A stretch of 64,000 nt of DNA from Alloascoidea africana (lineage: Eukaryota; Ascomycota; Alloascoideomycetes; Alloascoideales; Alloascoideaceae). Each line of letters opens with the position of its first letter. Within the stretch, counting starts at the first letter, position 1. The notes under the pieces were generated by a model, which did no database searches, was not told the origin of the DNA, and was given only the letters and a program-made list of their open reading frames with translations. Positions 20,516 to 31,577 of the stretch are shown in pieces. Both the position numbers and the translations under genes were made by a program. The DNA lies in NCBI GenBank assembly GCA_030581615.1, contig JAKTTT010000002.1, forward strand, positions 806,001 to 870,000, written 5' to 3'.

Positions 20516-21391
20516 TCAGCGCCCGGAACTCCGCCGCGCAACTCCCGGGGAAGACGCAACGACCCCCGGAGCAGTGTCCGTTACCCGCCCCACGCTCTGC
20601 GCGACACGTGACAGCGAGAGCCGCACGGCATGCACGCCTGCGTCGAGCGCTGCGAACTGCGCGCGGTTGAAGAGCACGTGCCGCACGGAGTCGACGTCAC
20701 GGGACTCCCAGATCTGGTTCAGCTCGTCCGAGTCCGCGCGGCGCTCGCACTCGGCCGTGACGGCGGCCAGCTCGACCTGTGATTGGCGCAGCTGCGCGAG
20801 CGCCGCGGCGTGCTCGGCGGAAAACAGGCGGCCGTTCTTGCGGCGGGCCTCGGCGGCCATCCGGCGCACGTCGTCCAGCACGTCGATTTCCGCCCACAGC
20901 CGGTCCTGCGTGTCGACCATCGCCCGCACGCTGGGCACCTGGTCCAGCTCCACCGCCTTGCCCGTGCCCATGGCCGTGGGCTCCCGGAGATTCAGCTCTT
21001 CGAGCGTGCTGTACTCGCCCGTGGTGTTCCGCTCCAGCGGGAAGGCGCTTTCAGACGGCTGGAGCATGGAGAGCTCGCTGGTGGTCACCGCAGACAGATG
21101 GTTACTCCTTGAGCCGGCTCTGGAAACAGGTTGAAGCAGCTGGGACTGGCTGTAGCTGGGACTGGGCTTGTACACCTCAGACCCAGTCGACTCGTTCGTG
21201 GCATAGCGAGAAGGGAGCTCTGAGCCTGAGTAGTAACTATCAGACCCATTGTTGTTTATGTTGTTGGAGCGTATGAGATCTATCTGTGGAAACCTGGAGG
21301 AGGATGACAACTCTCGGCTGTGGCCTCTAGAGTTGGTCTGCGCAGCCAAAGACGATGATCGAGTCCTGCCGGGGACCTGTAGAGTGCTCAT
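20516..21391 (-). CDS. Unidentified protein with Ser-rich N-terminus and helical C-terminus
   Basis: This is a 291-residue single-exon frame. Residues 1-130 are Ser/Asn/Tyr-rich and probably disordered. Residues about 145-265 form an uninterrupted Ala/Arg/Glu-rich helical region (RMAAEARRKNGRLFSAEHAA). The C-terminal half is strikingly GC-rich compared with the surroundings, which also creates long open frames in other registers. I know no family for it. The reading direction is supported by amino-acid composition, the clean N-terminus and lack of overlap with other genes. CACGTG sites at 20605 and 20675 inside the 3' coding part may act on the ETF-beta gene. Confidence 0.65.
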   Translation of the reverse strand: MSTLQVPGRTRSSSLAAQTNSRGHSRELSSSSRFPQIDLIRSNNINNNGSDSYYSGSELPSRYATNESTGSEVYKPSPSYSQSQLLQPVSRAGSRSNHLSAVTTSELSMLQPSESAFPLERNTTGEYSTLEELNLREPTAMGTGKAVELDQVPSVRAMVDTQDRLWAEIDVLDDVRRMAAEARRKNGRLFSAEHAAALAQLRQSQVELAAVTAECERRADSDELNQIWESRDVDSVRHVLFNRAQFAALDAGVHAVRLSLSRVAQSVGRVTDTAPGVVASSPGVARRSSGR

Positions 21392-21575
21392 TTCTGTCGT
21401 TCTTTCTGCTCAATTCACGTATTGGAGAGAAGAAGAAATGTAAAAATGGGCTTTGTTGTCCCTGGTCTGTGCTCCCACTGTGTGTGTGTGTGTGTGTGTA
21501 AGTGAGTACCACCACCCAACCTCCTAACCGCCAGAAAATGAAGCACAACCTCCAGCATCTGAACCACGCGAAAAA

Positions 21576-22729
21576 ATGGCATCCACCAATGAGCCCTGGC
21601 ACAAGTCACCTACTACCCAGCGGCAACGTCCTCGGGCTCTGACGCGGCAACGCTCATGGCACAAATTACTGTGGCTACGGCAATCTTATCCCGATAACTA
21701 TGTCGATTCGTCTTTCCTCTCCCAATTGAAACGAAACTCCAATGTGAGAAGGTATTCGTACTGGACAGTCGCAAGTGATTTTTCACTGGTGACTCTTCAT
21801 CTATCAATGTTGGCCCTGTTTTTCATGATCTTTCTCGCACTGTACAAGTTCCACATAAATTGTGTTTTGCCTGCTATATGGGGTACTCTGGTCTCCATCG
21901 CTGCCTACATCATCTGGTATTTTTGTGAGAATGATTCTCCAAGCGTAGGTTAGTAACAGCAGTAACTCTCTTTTAGTTGTGACCTTGATCACCGCCACAA
22001 GCACTAACCGCAAAGAAAAAAAAAGCATCGCATTTGAAATCATCCATTCTAATCATCCTCACACTACTCGCACTGTCTCCTGTACTCCACTCACTAACCC
22101 AATCCACTTCATCTGACTCCATATGGGCCCTAGCATGTTGGCTCTGTCTTGCAAACATGTACTTTCATGACTACTCTATTGATTTACGCAAAAAATTTAA
22201 CCCTGCATTTTCTACAAACATTGCACTGTCCACTGCCATAGTTTTGGCTTCGAGATTACAGGATTCCCTATCTGTCTTTTGCTTTGTGCTTTTCTCCATA
22301 GAGCTGTTTGGACTATTCCCGCATTTCCACAGATGGTTAAGAACGATATCTGTGGTACAACCACAACCACAACCACAATCTAAGCCCAAGTCACGAGAAC
22401 CTGAGGATACAAATGAACCAACAAAACGTGAACGAAACGGATCGGGTTCAAATGTTCGGTGGGACATGTGGCTTCAATTCGCAATAGTCTTGATGGTGGC
22501 TTTCTCCATTTTGAAAGTTGCAGGAATTGTTGTCTTTTTAATTTGGATCGGAATCCATTTTTTCATAATGGTCATTTGTCCATTATGGTTTATCCATTTG
22601 CAAAAATACAAAAAGTATGTGCGCTTAAAGCTTTACCCAATTCTTTCTGTTATCAATACTAATTCTTTGCAAAATAGTGAACTACAAGGCCCCTGGGATC
22701 CAGCCAAACCGATTCTTAGCAGAAAGTGA
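21576..22729 (+). CDS. GPI2: Gpi2/PIG-C subunit of the GPI-GlcNAc transferase
   Basis: Two exons (21576-21948 and 22026-22729; GTTAGT donor, CACTAAC branch) give 358 residues. WLRQSYPDNYVDSSFLSQLK followed by several hydrophobic helices, and LTQSTSSDSIWALACWLCL just after the junction, are Gpi2 signatures. The protein is a multi-spanning ER subunit of the complex that transfers GlcNAc to phosphatidylinositol, the first step of GPI-anchor synthesis. A Pro/Gln repeat (QPQPQPQ) and a charged insert lie in the loop before the last membrane helices. The stop is 122 bases from the convergent fumarase gene. Confidence 0.94.
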
Positions 22730-22851
22730 AATCTTGTGAATATGCTACGTACTTTTCTTCATTTATTTTTGTTTTTGCTATTTTTTTTTTGGCTTTCTCT
22801 CATCATGTAGATAATCAGTCAAAAAAGTTTTTCCCTACATAGACACAACTC

Positions 22852-24563
22852 TCAAATCTTGGGTCCGATCATCTGCTCGGGCCTCACCCATTGATCAAAC
22901 TCTTCTGAGGTCAACACACCCAATTCCAAAGCGCTTTCTTTCAAAGTAAGCCCCTTTTTATGTGCATTCTTTGCCACTTTACTCGCCTTGTCATAACCAA
23001 TCTTGGGGTTAAGGGCCGTGACAAGCATCAAACTCTGGTGCATCAATTGATCAATTCGCTCTTTATTCGCCTTAATTCCTTCAACACAATGGATTCGGAA
23101 GGATTTAGAAGCATCTGCAAGTAACCGTATCGAGTTCAACAGATTCTTTGCCATCACCGGCTTGAACACGTTGAGTTCAAATTGTCCTGAGGCGCCTCCA
23201 AAAGTTATAGCGGCGTGGTTGCCAAAAACCTGGGTGCAGACCATGGTCATTGCTTCATTCTGTGTAGGATTCACCTTACCGGGCTACATAATCATTTGTT
23301 AGATCGGATTCTTCAACTTTCGGAAATTATTCCCAATTCATACCATGATTGAACTACCAGGCTCATTCTCAGGCAAGCTCAGCTCGCCATAACCACACCT
23401 AGGACCGGAACCCAAGTATCTAATGTCATTCGCAATCTTGAACAAGCTGACTGCAATCGTGTTGAGCGCACCACTGGCCTCGACCATGGCATCATGAGCC
23501 GCGAGCGCCTCGAACTTGTTTGGCGCCGTTTGGAAGCGCACGTTTGTGATCTTGGACACCTCCTCTGCTACACGAACGTCAAAGCCCTTGCGTGTGTTGA
23601 GACCAGTTCCCACAGCGGTTCCGCCCTGGGCCAGGTTGCTCAACCGAGGCAGCGCGGCCTCGATTCTCTCGATGCCATACTGGACCTGCTGCGCATACCC
23701 GCTGAACTCCTGGCCCAGCGTGAGAGGAGTTGCGTCCTGCAGGTGTGTTCTTCCAATCTTGATAATCTCCTTGAACTCGTCGGCCTTTGCGGCGAGTGCT
23801 CCGTGCAAGTCTTTCAGAGCAGGTACGAGACGGATGATAATTTCGAGAACAGACGCAATGTGCATAACCGTGGGGAACGTGTCGTTGGAAGACTGAGACA
23901 TGTTGACATGATCATTGGGATGGACTGGTGTCTTGGAGCCTCTAACTCCTCCCAAAAGCTCAATTGCTCTGTTTGAAATGACCTCATTTGCATCTATATA
24001 CACTGTTAGACCGATTGTAACTGCTAGCAAGCCAAGCAGCATGTCTTCATACTCTATAGAAAGGTTTGCGTTAGAAAAGGCTTAAATATAGACTTGCATT
24101 GACTTGACACATACCATGTTGGACTGGGTCCCACTTCCAGTTTGAAACACCACCAATGGGAACTCATCATCCAATTTACCATCAATAACCTCCTGAGCGG
24201 CAGTTTGAATCGCCTCACCGACTTTGGGATCAAGTCCATACGTGATATTCACAATCGCTGCTGCTTTCTTCAAAACACCAAATGCTCGGATAAGAGGTAG
24301 GGGTAGTCTCTCAGTCTTGCCGCCAATATCAAAGTTTTGCAGAGATCTGAAATTTCAAAACAAGATACATTGTTAGAATTACAAAAAGTAAAGCGCTTAC
24401 AGCACTGTACTTGCCTTTGGGTTTGAGCTCCCCAGTATCTGTTTGCAGGCACGGCAATTTCTCCAAAAGCGTCGGTTTCGATTCTCTTGTCAGTCTAAAT
24501 TTTGCGCCCAAAATGCAGAGTTAGCAAATATGTAATCAGAAGTCGGAGATACATATATACCAT
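22852..24563 (-). CDS. FUM1: Class II fumarase, six exons including a proposed one-base exon
   Basis: The proposed exons are 24563-24561 (ATG alone), 24494-24415, 24346-24115, 24053 (one base), 23993-23344 and 23283-22852. They total 1398 bases, 465 residues. Fumarase interconverts fumarate and malate in the TCA cycle and, in the cytosol, the DNA-damage response. The class II signature GSSIMPGKVNP lies at about residues 318-328, and [19 protein letters not shown] is restored only if the single A at 24053 is an exon. The second intron has a GC donor (GCAAGT). The protein as modelled starts [13 protein letters not shown] and lacks a mitochondrial presequence. A possible upstream presequence exon (ATG 24705) is discussed under findings. 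Confidence 0.93.
24053..24053 (-). other. Proposed one-nucleotide microexon of the fumarase gene
   Basis: The upstream intron 24114-24054 has GTATGT, TTCTAAC and CTATAG. The downstream intron 24052-23994 has GTATGA, TCTAAC and ATATAG. The base between them is A, which with the following AT makes the AAT codon for the invariant Asn 106. Confidence 0.7.
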
Positions 24564-24890
24564 TTCTATCGGTACTTTATGGGTTCACAGTCAAATGGGT
24601 GTATTTAAAAAAGAAATTTACTGGAGAGCGGGGGGAGCAGGCCTCCTTTATACTTTTGGCGTTGCCGAAAAAGCGAGAGAGAGAGAGAGAGAAAGAGGAA
24701 AGCATCAGCCCACGCTCGGTTTGTGTGGGGGAGAGCGAGTGAGTGTGGACATAAACATGTTCACAGTGTAAGACTAGTACTATACAGCCGACTACCATCA
24801 GAGAACAGAAACAAGATCCAAATCAAGGCTCTATTTGTCCAGTAAAAGTGTGTTCCCGTCCCTCTCCCAAGAGCAAGATCTCTCATTCGC

Positions 24891-25349
24891 TCAATTTCCA
24901 AGGTTTCTCATCACGTACTGTTTCGCCTGTCGTTCAAACTGGCCTGCCACTTTCCGATATCCAGCCGAAAGAGCGCTGGGATCCGCCATGTTGATATTCT
25001 CGGTCATCTGTGCAACGTCTGCTCTATAATACCGATACAGACTCACAAAATCATTAATTGCGTCCGCAGGCCCACGGACAAAAGTCCAGGTTCCAATAAA
25101 TATAAGCCCCAGTAGTAGCATCAACTTCACCATGCTCATAATCAAGTTATACACAAGTCTCGCTGTATGTGACAGAATCAGAACCGACAAGTACAAGACC
25201 ACTATCATCACAATCACAAGCCCCCAATCTCGATGCTCTGTAAACAGGCGCGTTATACTGGGCCCCACCATCCGTATTAAAAAAGAACATGCCGATATAG
25301 TGTAGGAGACAATCATGTCCAGCGTGGGATATCCTGTTATCAGTTCCAT
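24891..25349 (-). CDS. APQ12: Apq12-family nuclear envelope/ER membrane protein
   Basis: The 152-residue protein has a short N-terminus, two hydrophobic segments (about residues 42-60 and 70-90) and a soluble C-terminus. The pattern ending in a Trp-Thr-Phe-x-Arg-Gly turn (TWTFVRGPADAIN) matches the Apq12 nuclear-pore assembly and biogenesis family. Apq12 of S. cerevisiae sits in the nuclear envelope and ER, and its loss disturbs pore biogenesis, mRNA export and lipid homeostasis. The call rests on topology and this short motif. It is divergent from ISD11 with 267 bases between the starts. Confidence 0.7.
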   Translation of the reverse strand: MELITGYPTLDMIVSYTISACSFLIRMVGPSITRLFTEHRDWGLVIVMIVVLYLSVLILSHTARLVYNLIMSMVKLMLLLGLIFIGTWTFVRGPADAINDFVSLYRYYRADVAQMTENINMADPSALSAGYRKVAGQFERQAKQYVMRNLGN

Positions 25350-25616
25350 GGTGGTGTAGGATTTATTTTGTTAGTTTTGTGTTGCTTAATGTTTTGTTTG
25401 ATTCCACAGTTTCTTCTTCCTTTTCCGCTGGTTGATTTTTTGATTTTCGTTTTTTTTTGGGCCTGGTCACAAGGCAGGGTAATGTGGTACCCGGTATCTC
25501 CGGATTTTGCCCCACGCTTGCCTCTTTTTTTTTCTTCTTCTTCTTTCGGGCATATAAAGCATCTTTGAACACCTTTTTGCCAGCTCTTTTCCCTTGATAA
25601 CCAGCACTCTCCCAGA

Positions 25617-25928
25617 ATGTCTTCGATAGCAGCAACCTCATCCAAAGAACTTCTGTCATTGTACAGACAGTGTTTACGAGAAGCTCACAAGTTCACCAAT
25701 TACAACTTTCGGGAATATTTCATCCGCAGGACTAGAGATTCGTTCAAAGAGGCACAAAATTTGACTGATCAAACAGTTATTGAGTCGAAAATTGTTGAAG
25801 CACAGAAAGAATTGGGAGTTTTAAAAAGACAGGCTGCGATTAGTCAGATGTACACATTTGAAAAACTCGTTGTTGAAAAGCCAAATCATCATGATCATCG
25901 TAAAAACGAGTCTAATCCTTTGGAGTAG
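25617..25928 (+). CDS. ISD11: LYR-motif protein Isd11 (iron-sulfur cluster assembly)
   Basis: The 103-residue protein starts close to a LYR tripeptide (LLSLYRQCLREAHKF, about residues 11-25), followed by FREYFIRRTRDSF and further helices, as in Isd11/LYRM4. Isd11 stabilises the cysteine desulfurase Nfs1 with acyl carrier protein in the matrix and is essential for Fe-S cluster synthesis. The length fits the family (about 90-105). No intron is evident. The C-terminal Lys/His tail is poorly conserved in the family. Confidence 0.92.
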   Translation: MSSIAATSSKELLSLYRQCLREAHKFTNYNFREYFIRRTRDSFKEAQNLTDQTVIESKIVEAQKELGVLKRQAAISQMYTFEKLVVEKPNHHDHRKNESNPLE

Positions 25929-26820
25929 ATCTAGATCTGGATCTCTTTTTTTTTTTTTTTTAACAAAGCAAAAGGTTAGAAGGTTTTAGACCTGGTCTTT
26001 TGTCTCCCTTTTTTTGGTTTTACATGGTGGGATAATTACAGTGTTTTTTGGCTATTAACCGAGGTGGCGAACGAAGGAGACTGACTACCGTACGAAATCC
26101 TCATCGTTATGTCCCGTATCACTACTCAAATCCAACATTTTTGAACGTTGGCAGTGTTATTTTCTATTTCTACTATTGTCATTGTTGTTGGTTTCGGGGC
26201 CTACTAAACTTTGGAAAACAAATCCACCACACTCATTGCTTGACTATCTATACTATGATGGTTTATTTCAAATCTCATTTTGTTGTTGACCTTTTTTTTT
26301 TTCAAACTTATTTCTAGACATTTGTATTCGTATTACCACTAGCAAGAACCTTTTTTTTTCTATTGCATTTTATTTGAACTTACATCTATCATATAACTTA
26401 TAAGATTCTACAAAGTTCAATCAATGGGCGATTCTCTGTTTGATAAAAATAATATGCTTCATATAAAAAGTACCAGTTTCAAATTCTACTGATAAATACT
26501 TGAAATGACATCCTATTTTACAACTATTTGCAACTTAACTTGTATATGGATATGTATATATGGGAGATTCAAAAAAAAAAAAAAAAAGAAAAACATGGTT
26601 CAACAGGGTGCTCAGTCAAATAAGAAACAACAAAAATGTGTAGATACTTCAAAAAAACAAACAAACAAAAAAATTAAAGCATGAGTTGGATATCATCAAT
26701 ATATTCATATGGAGGAGAAGAGATGGAGACGAAAATTGTTGTCTTTCTCACGCACTACCGCTGAAAATGAAATCATTCCTTTTCAAGTCCATTTACAAGT
26801 CCTTAAAAAGTCCTCCAGGT
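25929..26820. other. Intergenic region between two convergent genes
   Basis: This is AT-rich sequence with T-runs near 25950 and 26290 and an A-run at 26573-26586. It holds the 3' ends of ISD11 and the rhodanese gene. Short frames here have no protein-like character. Confidence 0.5.
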
Positions 26821-27630
26821 CTATTTTTTCTCGGTTTGTAATGGCGTTTCTTTCTGTTTTTCCTGTTTGCCATTTGCGGGTTTGGCATTTTTGCTTTGAT
26901 CTTCGGCCCCAGTTTCTGCCTTTGCCTTTGGTTCCGGTTCCGGTTGCGGACTTGAGACATCCTCATGACTGGACCAATCTTCCCATGAGCCTACATAGTT
27001 ACCACGATTTTCGTACCCAAAAGTAGAGGCAAGATGTTCAGCAGCTGTAGATCTGACTCCGGCAAGACAGAAAAAAACGAGTTCGTCTTCTTTGTTGGGC
27101 TTGGAAAAGCCAAAGTTCTCCTCGAAGGACTCGGCATCTAGATCAAGCGCTCCGGGTGCGGACTTGAAAGGGATGTTTATTGCTGTGGGTATCGATCCAG
27201 CTTTGAACTCATCTGGTTCTCTGACATCGATAAGAACAATGCCAGAATGCTGTCCTTGGGTCAATTTTTTGATCTGGTGGTTGGTTAGATAATAGGGAAG
27301 CGGAGAATGAATCAGACATCATAAAAGACATACCTGCTCATACTCATAAATCTTAGCAGGTTTCTCCTCCGTCAGAATAGAGTACGGTCTTGTATAGGTG
27401 TTTATTATACCAACCTTGCGAAAGTCTACTACTTGGTGCTGGTGCCGGTGCTGAGGCTGGAGTAAGTTCGCATGATGGGAGCACCATTGTCTTGTAGAAT
27501 AGAGAGCAATAGGCACATTCAAACTTTTTGACCCAAATAACAAACTCTTGATAGATCTTTTCGCTCCATTCCCAGTGGCATAGGAAACCACACTGGATGC
27601 TCCTTTTTTAGGTAAAGAGGCCGTGAACAT
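26821..27630 (-). CDS. RDL2: Mitochondrial rhodanese (Rdl2/Aim42 type)
   Basis: Two exons (27630-27334 and 27273-26821) give 249 residues. The N-terminus MFTASLPKKGASSVVSYA, rich in Ser, Lys and Arg and free of acids, looks like a matrix-targeting presequence. The single rhodanese domain runs from about residue 92, with VLIDVREPDEF, then INIPFKSAPGALDLD, GFSKPNKEDELVFFC and the active-site loop CLAGVRS, then GYENRGNYVGSWEDW. The SAPGAL and GYEN blocks are those of S. cerevisiae Rdl2, a thiosulfate sulfurtransferase. A Lys/Glu/Pro-rich C-terminal tail is extra. The intron has a GTATGT donor and a TCTAAC branch. Confidence 0.9.
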
Positions 27631-28627
27631 GACTATCTTAATCTCGTTGTTTTTCTATTTATCGAGCAAAAGGGGGTGGAGGAGGAAGTAGAAGAAGGGG
27701 AGTAAAGTACCACAGCAAAAGGGGGAAAAGAACTTGGGAATTTGAATGGAAAAAAGCCAAAAATTTCAAAAAGAAGAAAAATCCAAAGCAATGGTATGAA
27801 AGCCAGGTAAGAAATTGATCGGCCTATGCAAAGAGAGATATATAATAATGGAAACCCGAGGGGGACCAAATTGAAAACAGGAGCTAATTAGTTTTCTCAG
27901 TCCAAATTTCCAAAAGCCAAATCATGAGATTTCAGCACTCTTGTCCGGGTAACACATCGTCATAACAAGTTGTCAATTTGAACGATTTGGTCTAGGGCAT
28001 TGAGACATGTGTTTTACAAGAAATTTGCAATCACTGGTGCTATATATTTTCTATACACTGTGTGCCAAGATATACTTAAAGTATGTTATTCTTTTTTTAT
28101 TCTTTGTAATAAAATGAGAGACGACGGTGATAATAAAAACTAGACTTTATACCGTAAACTATCCAGATACAAAAGTAAAGGAACGAACCATACGCGCACG
28201 TTCACAAAAGGAAAGACCAAAACGAGAGGAGATAGTGGGATAAATTTCAAAAACAGTATTCCCCCGCCAAAAAAAAAAAAAAAAAAAAGAAACAGGTAAA
28301 ACCGAGATATGCAACAATAGTATAGTTATGCTTTGAATGAAAAATAGAAAAGGAGAGACAGGAGGGAAGGAAAGTGAAAGAGTATAGTACTGGCAAGGAA
28401 AGGATTACAAAATCATGAAATAGAAGGAGTGTATAGGGATTGTAATGTGTACAAATGTATACATATAATATTTAGAAAGAAAGAAAAAAAAAACAAAAAA
28501 AGAGGAGGATATGAGCAAACATAAATGTAAAGCAAAAAAGGAATTGGAACTCAAGAAAAGTTCACAAGGTGAAATCAAATCAAATCAAATCAAACACACA
28601 AAAAAGCAAAGTTGAAGATGAAAGACA
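27631..28627. other. Intergenic region, AT-rich
   Basis: This stretch holds the rhodanese promoter and the 3' region of the membrane-protein gene. It contains an A-run at 28270-28288 and a TCAAA tandem repeat near 28575. No gene is seen. Confidence 0.5.
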
Positions 28628-30270
28628 TCATTCGTCATCAGGTTCCTGATACGCCTCTCCTTGTTCTAGATCCGCGTAGCCAAGTAATCTTTTTTCATCT
28701 TTAGCCGAGAGGAAACGCCTGGTCTCAGGACTAGAATTCGGGTTAGCATTGGAGTTCAAATTGATGGACCGTAAATACGGGTTCGGTTTCGCCTTTGTGT
28801 CAACAGCAAAAGTGGACCTCTGTTGAAGTTGTTGGAGTTCAAGCTTTCTTGTATTTCTCAATTCCAAATACGTGCACATGTCCACAAGTACAACACAGAT
28901 AAAGATGGCACAGACACCAAAACCCAGAGTCATGAGAAACACAGGCATAAAGCTTAGGAGAACCGTGACAAGTTGATCTGAAAGTTTGCATTTTTTGGTC
29001 AGAGATTCAAAAGTTGGAACGCCTTTTGTACTATCAATCATGCAGAGGGATTTTGATGTTTTGTTGTTTATAACGGCTGTGGTGTTCCGGCGGTAATAAT
29101 GGGTGAAAAATTCTTTTAGAGCCGCTTTATAGGTTTTGGCGTCTACAGTTGGGTAAATACCGGTGGTGTCCGAATAAGAAGACGATGTTTGTTGAGGTTG
29201 AGAAGGAGAACTAAAAGATAAAATTCTACCAGAGAAATTTATCAAAGGTAATGAAAGGGGCATACTGACCTTGTTATCAACCTCTGGAAGCACTTCTGAG
29301 CTGAAGAAACCGGATCGATTCAACTCATCGGCTTTAAGGTTTGAAAATTGGGCTTTCAGTGTACCTTCTCTTTCAATAACTTTTTTGTTTGCCGAAGGAC
29401 TAAGTTCCACGTTGAAAAATACTTCTGAAGCAGCATTTTGTTCAAGTAAAGTTAGTAGAGACAGGGGGAGTCGAGCTCCAGTTTCGTTTTCCGTATAAGG
29501 TGCTGTGAACCTTATCAACGTTAACGTTTTATTCCAGAATGGGACTAGAGTCATTTCACAAGAGTTTTCATTTTCATTTTCATTTTCATTTTCCTTCTCC
29601 AATGGTTGGGACAATTGCTCGGTTTCTTGTTCGGATTCAGATTCGAGAGCTGTAAATTTTGAAGTAATTGTATCAATCCTTGTTTCTGTAAGATTGAAGA
29701 GGTATTCAAACCTATTTATTACATGGGCAAGGACCGTCTGACGACTTTGGTCGAGAACAGACTCCACCCGTGTAATTTTGATATGGATCTGTTCCATGTT
29801 GGATCCCAAAAACAGATCTTTGATCGAATTGGACTTGTAGTAGTTTATTTGCACATCCTAAGAATCCGGAATAGTGTTAGAAAAGAGTTCCCCAAATAAG
29901 GCTGACTAAACATAGATGAGTAACAAAAGAAAAAAAATGGGAGTAGGAGGGAGGGAGGAAGGGCACCTAAAATTAGACTCACGTTCGAATGGGATAGATG
30001 GAACTTGTTGAGTGCGGCCAGAGGTTCCGGCTCGGGCTCCGGCTCAGAGTCAAGAGTCACACTGACTTCGGAGGAGAGGTCGAGGTCGTTTTCGCCTGTT
30101 TCCTGACCCGCGGTATAAATGTTGGAGCTGGAGGAGTGCGATGATGGTAGCCGGGAAATGGCACCAGTGGAGTGTGTGGCGGGGATCTCAAACAAGTAGA
30201 GTTGGTCGGGGGTCGGGAGTACGAGTGCCCCTGCCAGACAGACGAAAGAGAGCAGCGTGAAAAGGATCAT
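28628..30270 (-). CDS. Secreted-pathway type I membrane protein, unidentified
   Basis: Two exons (30270-29983 and 29857-28628; GTGAGT donor, TTCTAAC branch) give 505 residues. The first exon encodes a clear signal peptide (MILFTLLSFVCLAGALVLP), and a single membrane helix (LGFGVCAIFICVVLVDM) lies near residue 420, followed by a basic cytosolic tail. The lumenal part has several N-glycosylation sequons and an Asn-Glu dipeptide repeat coded by a hexanucleotide run at 29570-29595. I do not recognise the family. An ER or plasma-membrane receptor-like or adaptor role is possible, but nothing here proves it. Confidence 0.75.
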
Positions 30271-30631
30271 GTTTGGTTGGTGGTGTGGGATGAAGGGGAT
30301 GGGCACGAGAGAAGAAAGAGGGAGGGAGTGAAGAGTGAAGAGTGAAGTGAAGAGTCTAGAGGAGGTGCAACCGGGAGAAGCACACAGAAAAAACACAAAA
30401 GCAAACCAAAAACAGCCGAAAAGCAGCCGAATCCGGCAGAACGTCCGTGATCCATGATCCGGGATGTCCGGAACCGGAACCGCAGGGACGGATCCCGACG
30501 GCTTCCCGGTCGGGCGAGTCGCAAATCACGTGCCGCAAGTGCCGTGTGGCCAATTGGGGCCAAAATGCAACACTCGGGCCGGCCTGGGGTTGCTGTTTCC
30601 AGCTTCGCCCGCCCCTGTTTGCTCCACCACG
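30271..30631. promoter_or_regulatory. Divergent promoter with CACGTG E-box
   Basis: The 361 bases separate two divergent genes. CACGTG lies at 30527-30532. The part nearest 30440-30630 is GC-rich with CCGG-containing repeats (TCCGGGAT, TCCGGAACCGG). Confidence 0.45.
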
Positions 30632-31577
30632 ATGAGGCCGCCCAAGTCGTGCACGTACCACTACTCCAACGAGTGCTTCGTCGACATCCACAGCTCCAAT
30701 TTCGGGCTGACCGGCCTGAGAGTAAGTCCAGGAGTGCTTTTTGCCCCGTAGTCCGGTGGGCCTAGTCCCCGAGCTTATTTGCTAACAGTGCCCCCGTTTC
30801 CCTGTTGTTTTGTCCCAGTTGGAGCTCAAAGGAACGGACATAAAGGCTGTGGGATCGTCTGTAGGCAAGTTCAGCGGCTACTCGGCCGGCACCATCCACT
30901 ACAACAGACAGCAGGACTTGAAGGGGAACCAGTTTCGGGTCCAGGCGCTATTGCAGAACGACGTTCTGAGAATAGACTTTTATCTCATTGGCTTCCCCGA
31001 TGCCTTTCCAATGGCGGACGGCAGCAGCAGTGCTAACAACTGCCCATGCTATGAAGCCCACGAGGGCCATGATAATGATAATGACAACGACAATGACAAG
31101 AACGATGAAGCTGGCGCTGGCGGTGGCGCTGGCACCGGTGGCCTCTTGGACGAAGGCGGCTCTCTAACGCAGCCGCTCCTGGCTTTTTCTGCCAGCCGTA
31201 GTGGCACCGCTACCTCGGCCACAAACAGCATCGTCAGTTCTCCATCTGGCAAAAGGGACAACGACAACGATGCAGAGAAGTCGGGCTCCTGTGCAGATCA
31301 ATTTGCGATGGCGACGTTGAGTCCCAAGACAAGTGCCTCCAAATCAAGAACGTTTCCTTCCTCACCGGCTCTCACCTCAACAACCACACCATCCTCGGTC
31401 TCGGACCCAAACTCTCCTGTGGTCGTAATGGACGATAGAACCACTGCGTCTCGCTACGCTGGTTACGACTTTGAGCACGATGATGAAGTCATCCCAAGAG
31501 CTGTGTTCCGCGGCCAATCTCCAGAAGACTGTCGAAACCTCAGTTTGTCCTTTATAGGCATCTGTTCGTTCTCCTGA
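30632..31577 (+). CDS. Unidentified two-exon gene
   Basis: Two exons (30632-30721 and 30819-31577; GTAAGT donor, TTTGCTAAC branch, CCCAG acceptor) give 282 residues. The N-terminal 100 residues (KSCTYHYSNECFVDIHSSNF, then VGKFSGYSAGTIHYNRQ) look like a compact beta-rich domain. The remainder is low-complexity: an Asp-Asn repeat, Gly/Ala stretch and long Ser/Thr region, closing with a conserved-looking acidic end. I know no family for it. The first exon supplies the domain start, so the splice model is well supported by frame and signals. Confidence 0.65.

Noticed and set aside
20779-21276. A 165-codon plus-strand frame rich in Arg and Pro
   Set aside because: Antisense to the GC-rich half of the 20516-21391 gene; no domain.
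23994-24114. A single GT...TA or TA...AG intron in fumarase
   Set aside because: It would give Asp in place of the invariant Asn and needs a non-canonical end, while two canonical introns around one base give the exact conserved residue.
25363-25659. Lys-rich minus-strand frames between APQ12 and ISD11
   Set aside because: They arise from poly-T tracts in the short divergent promoter and overlap the ISD11 start.
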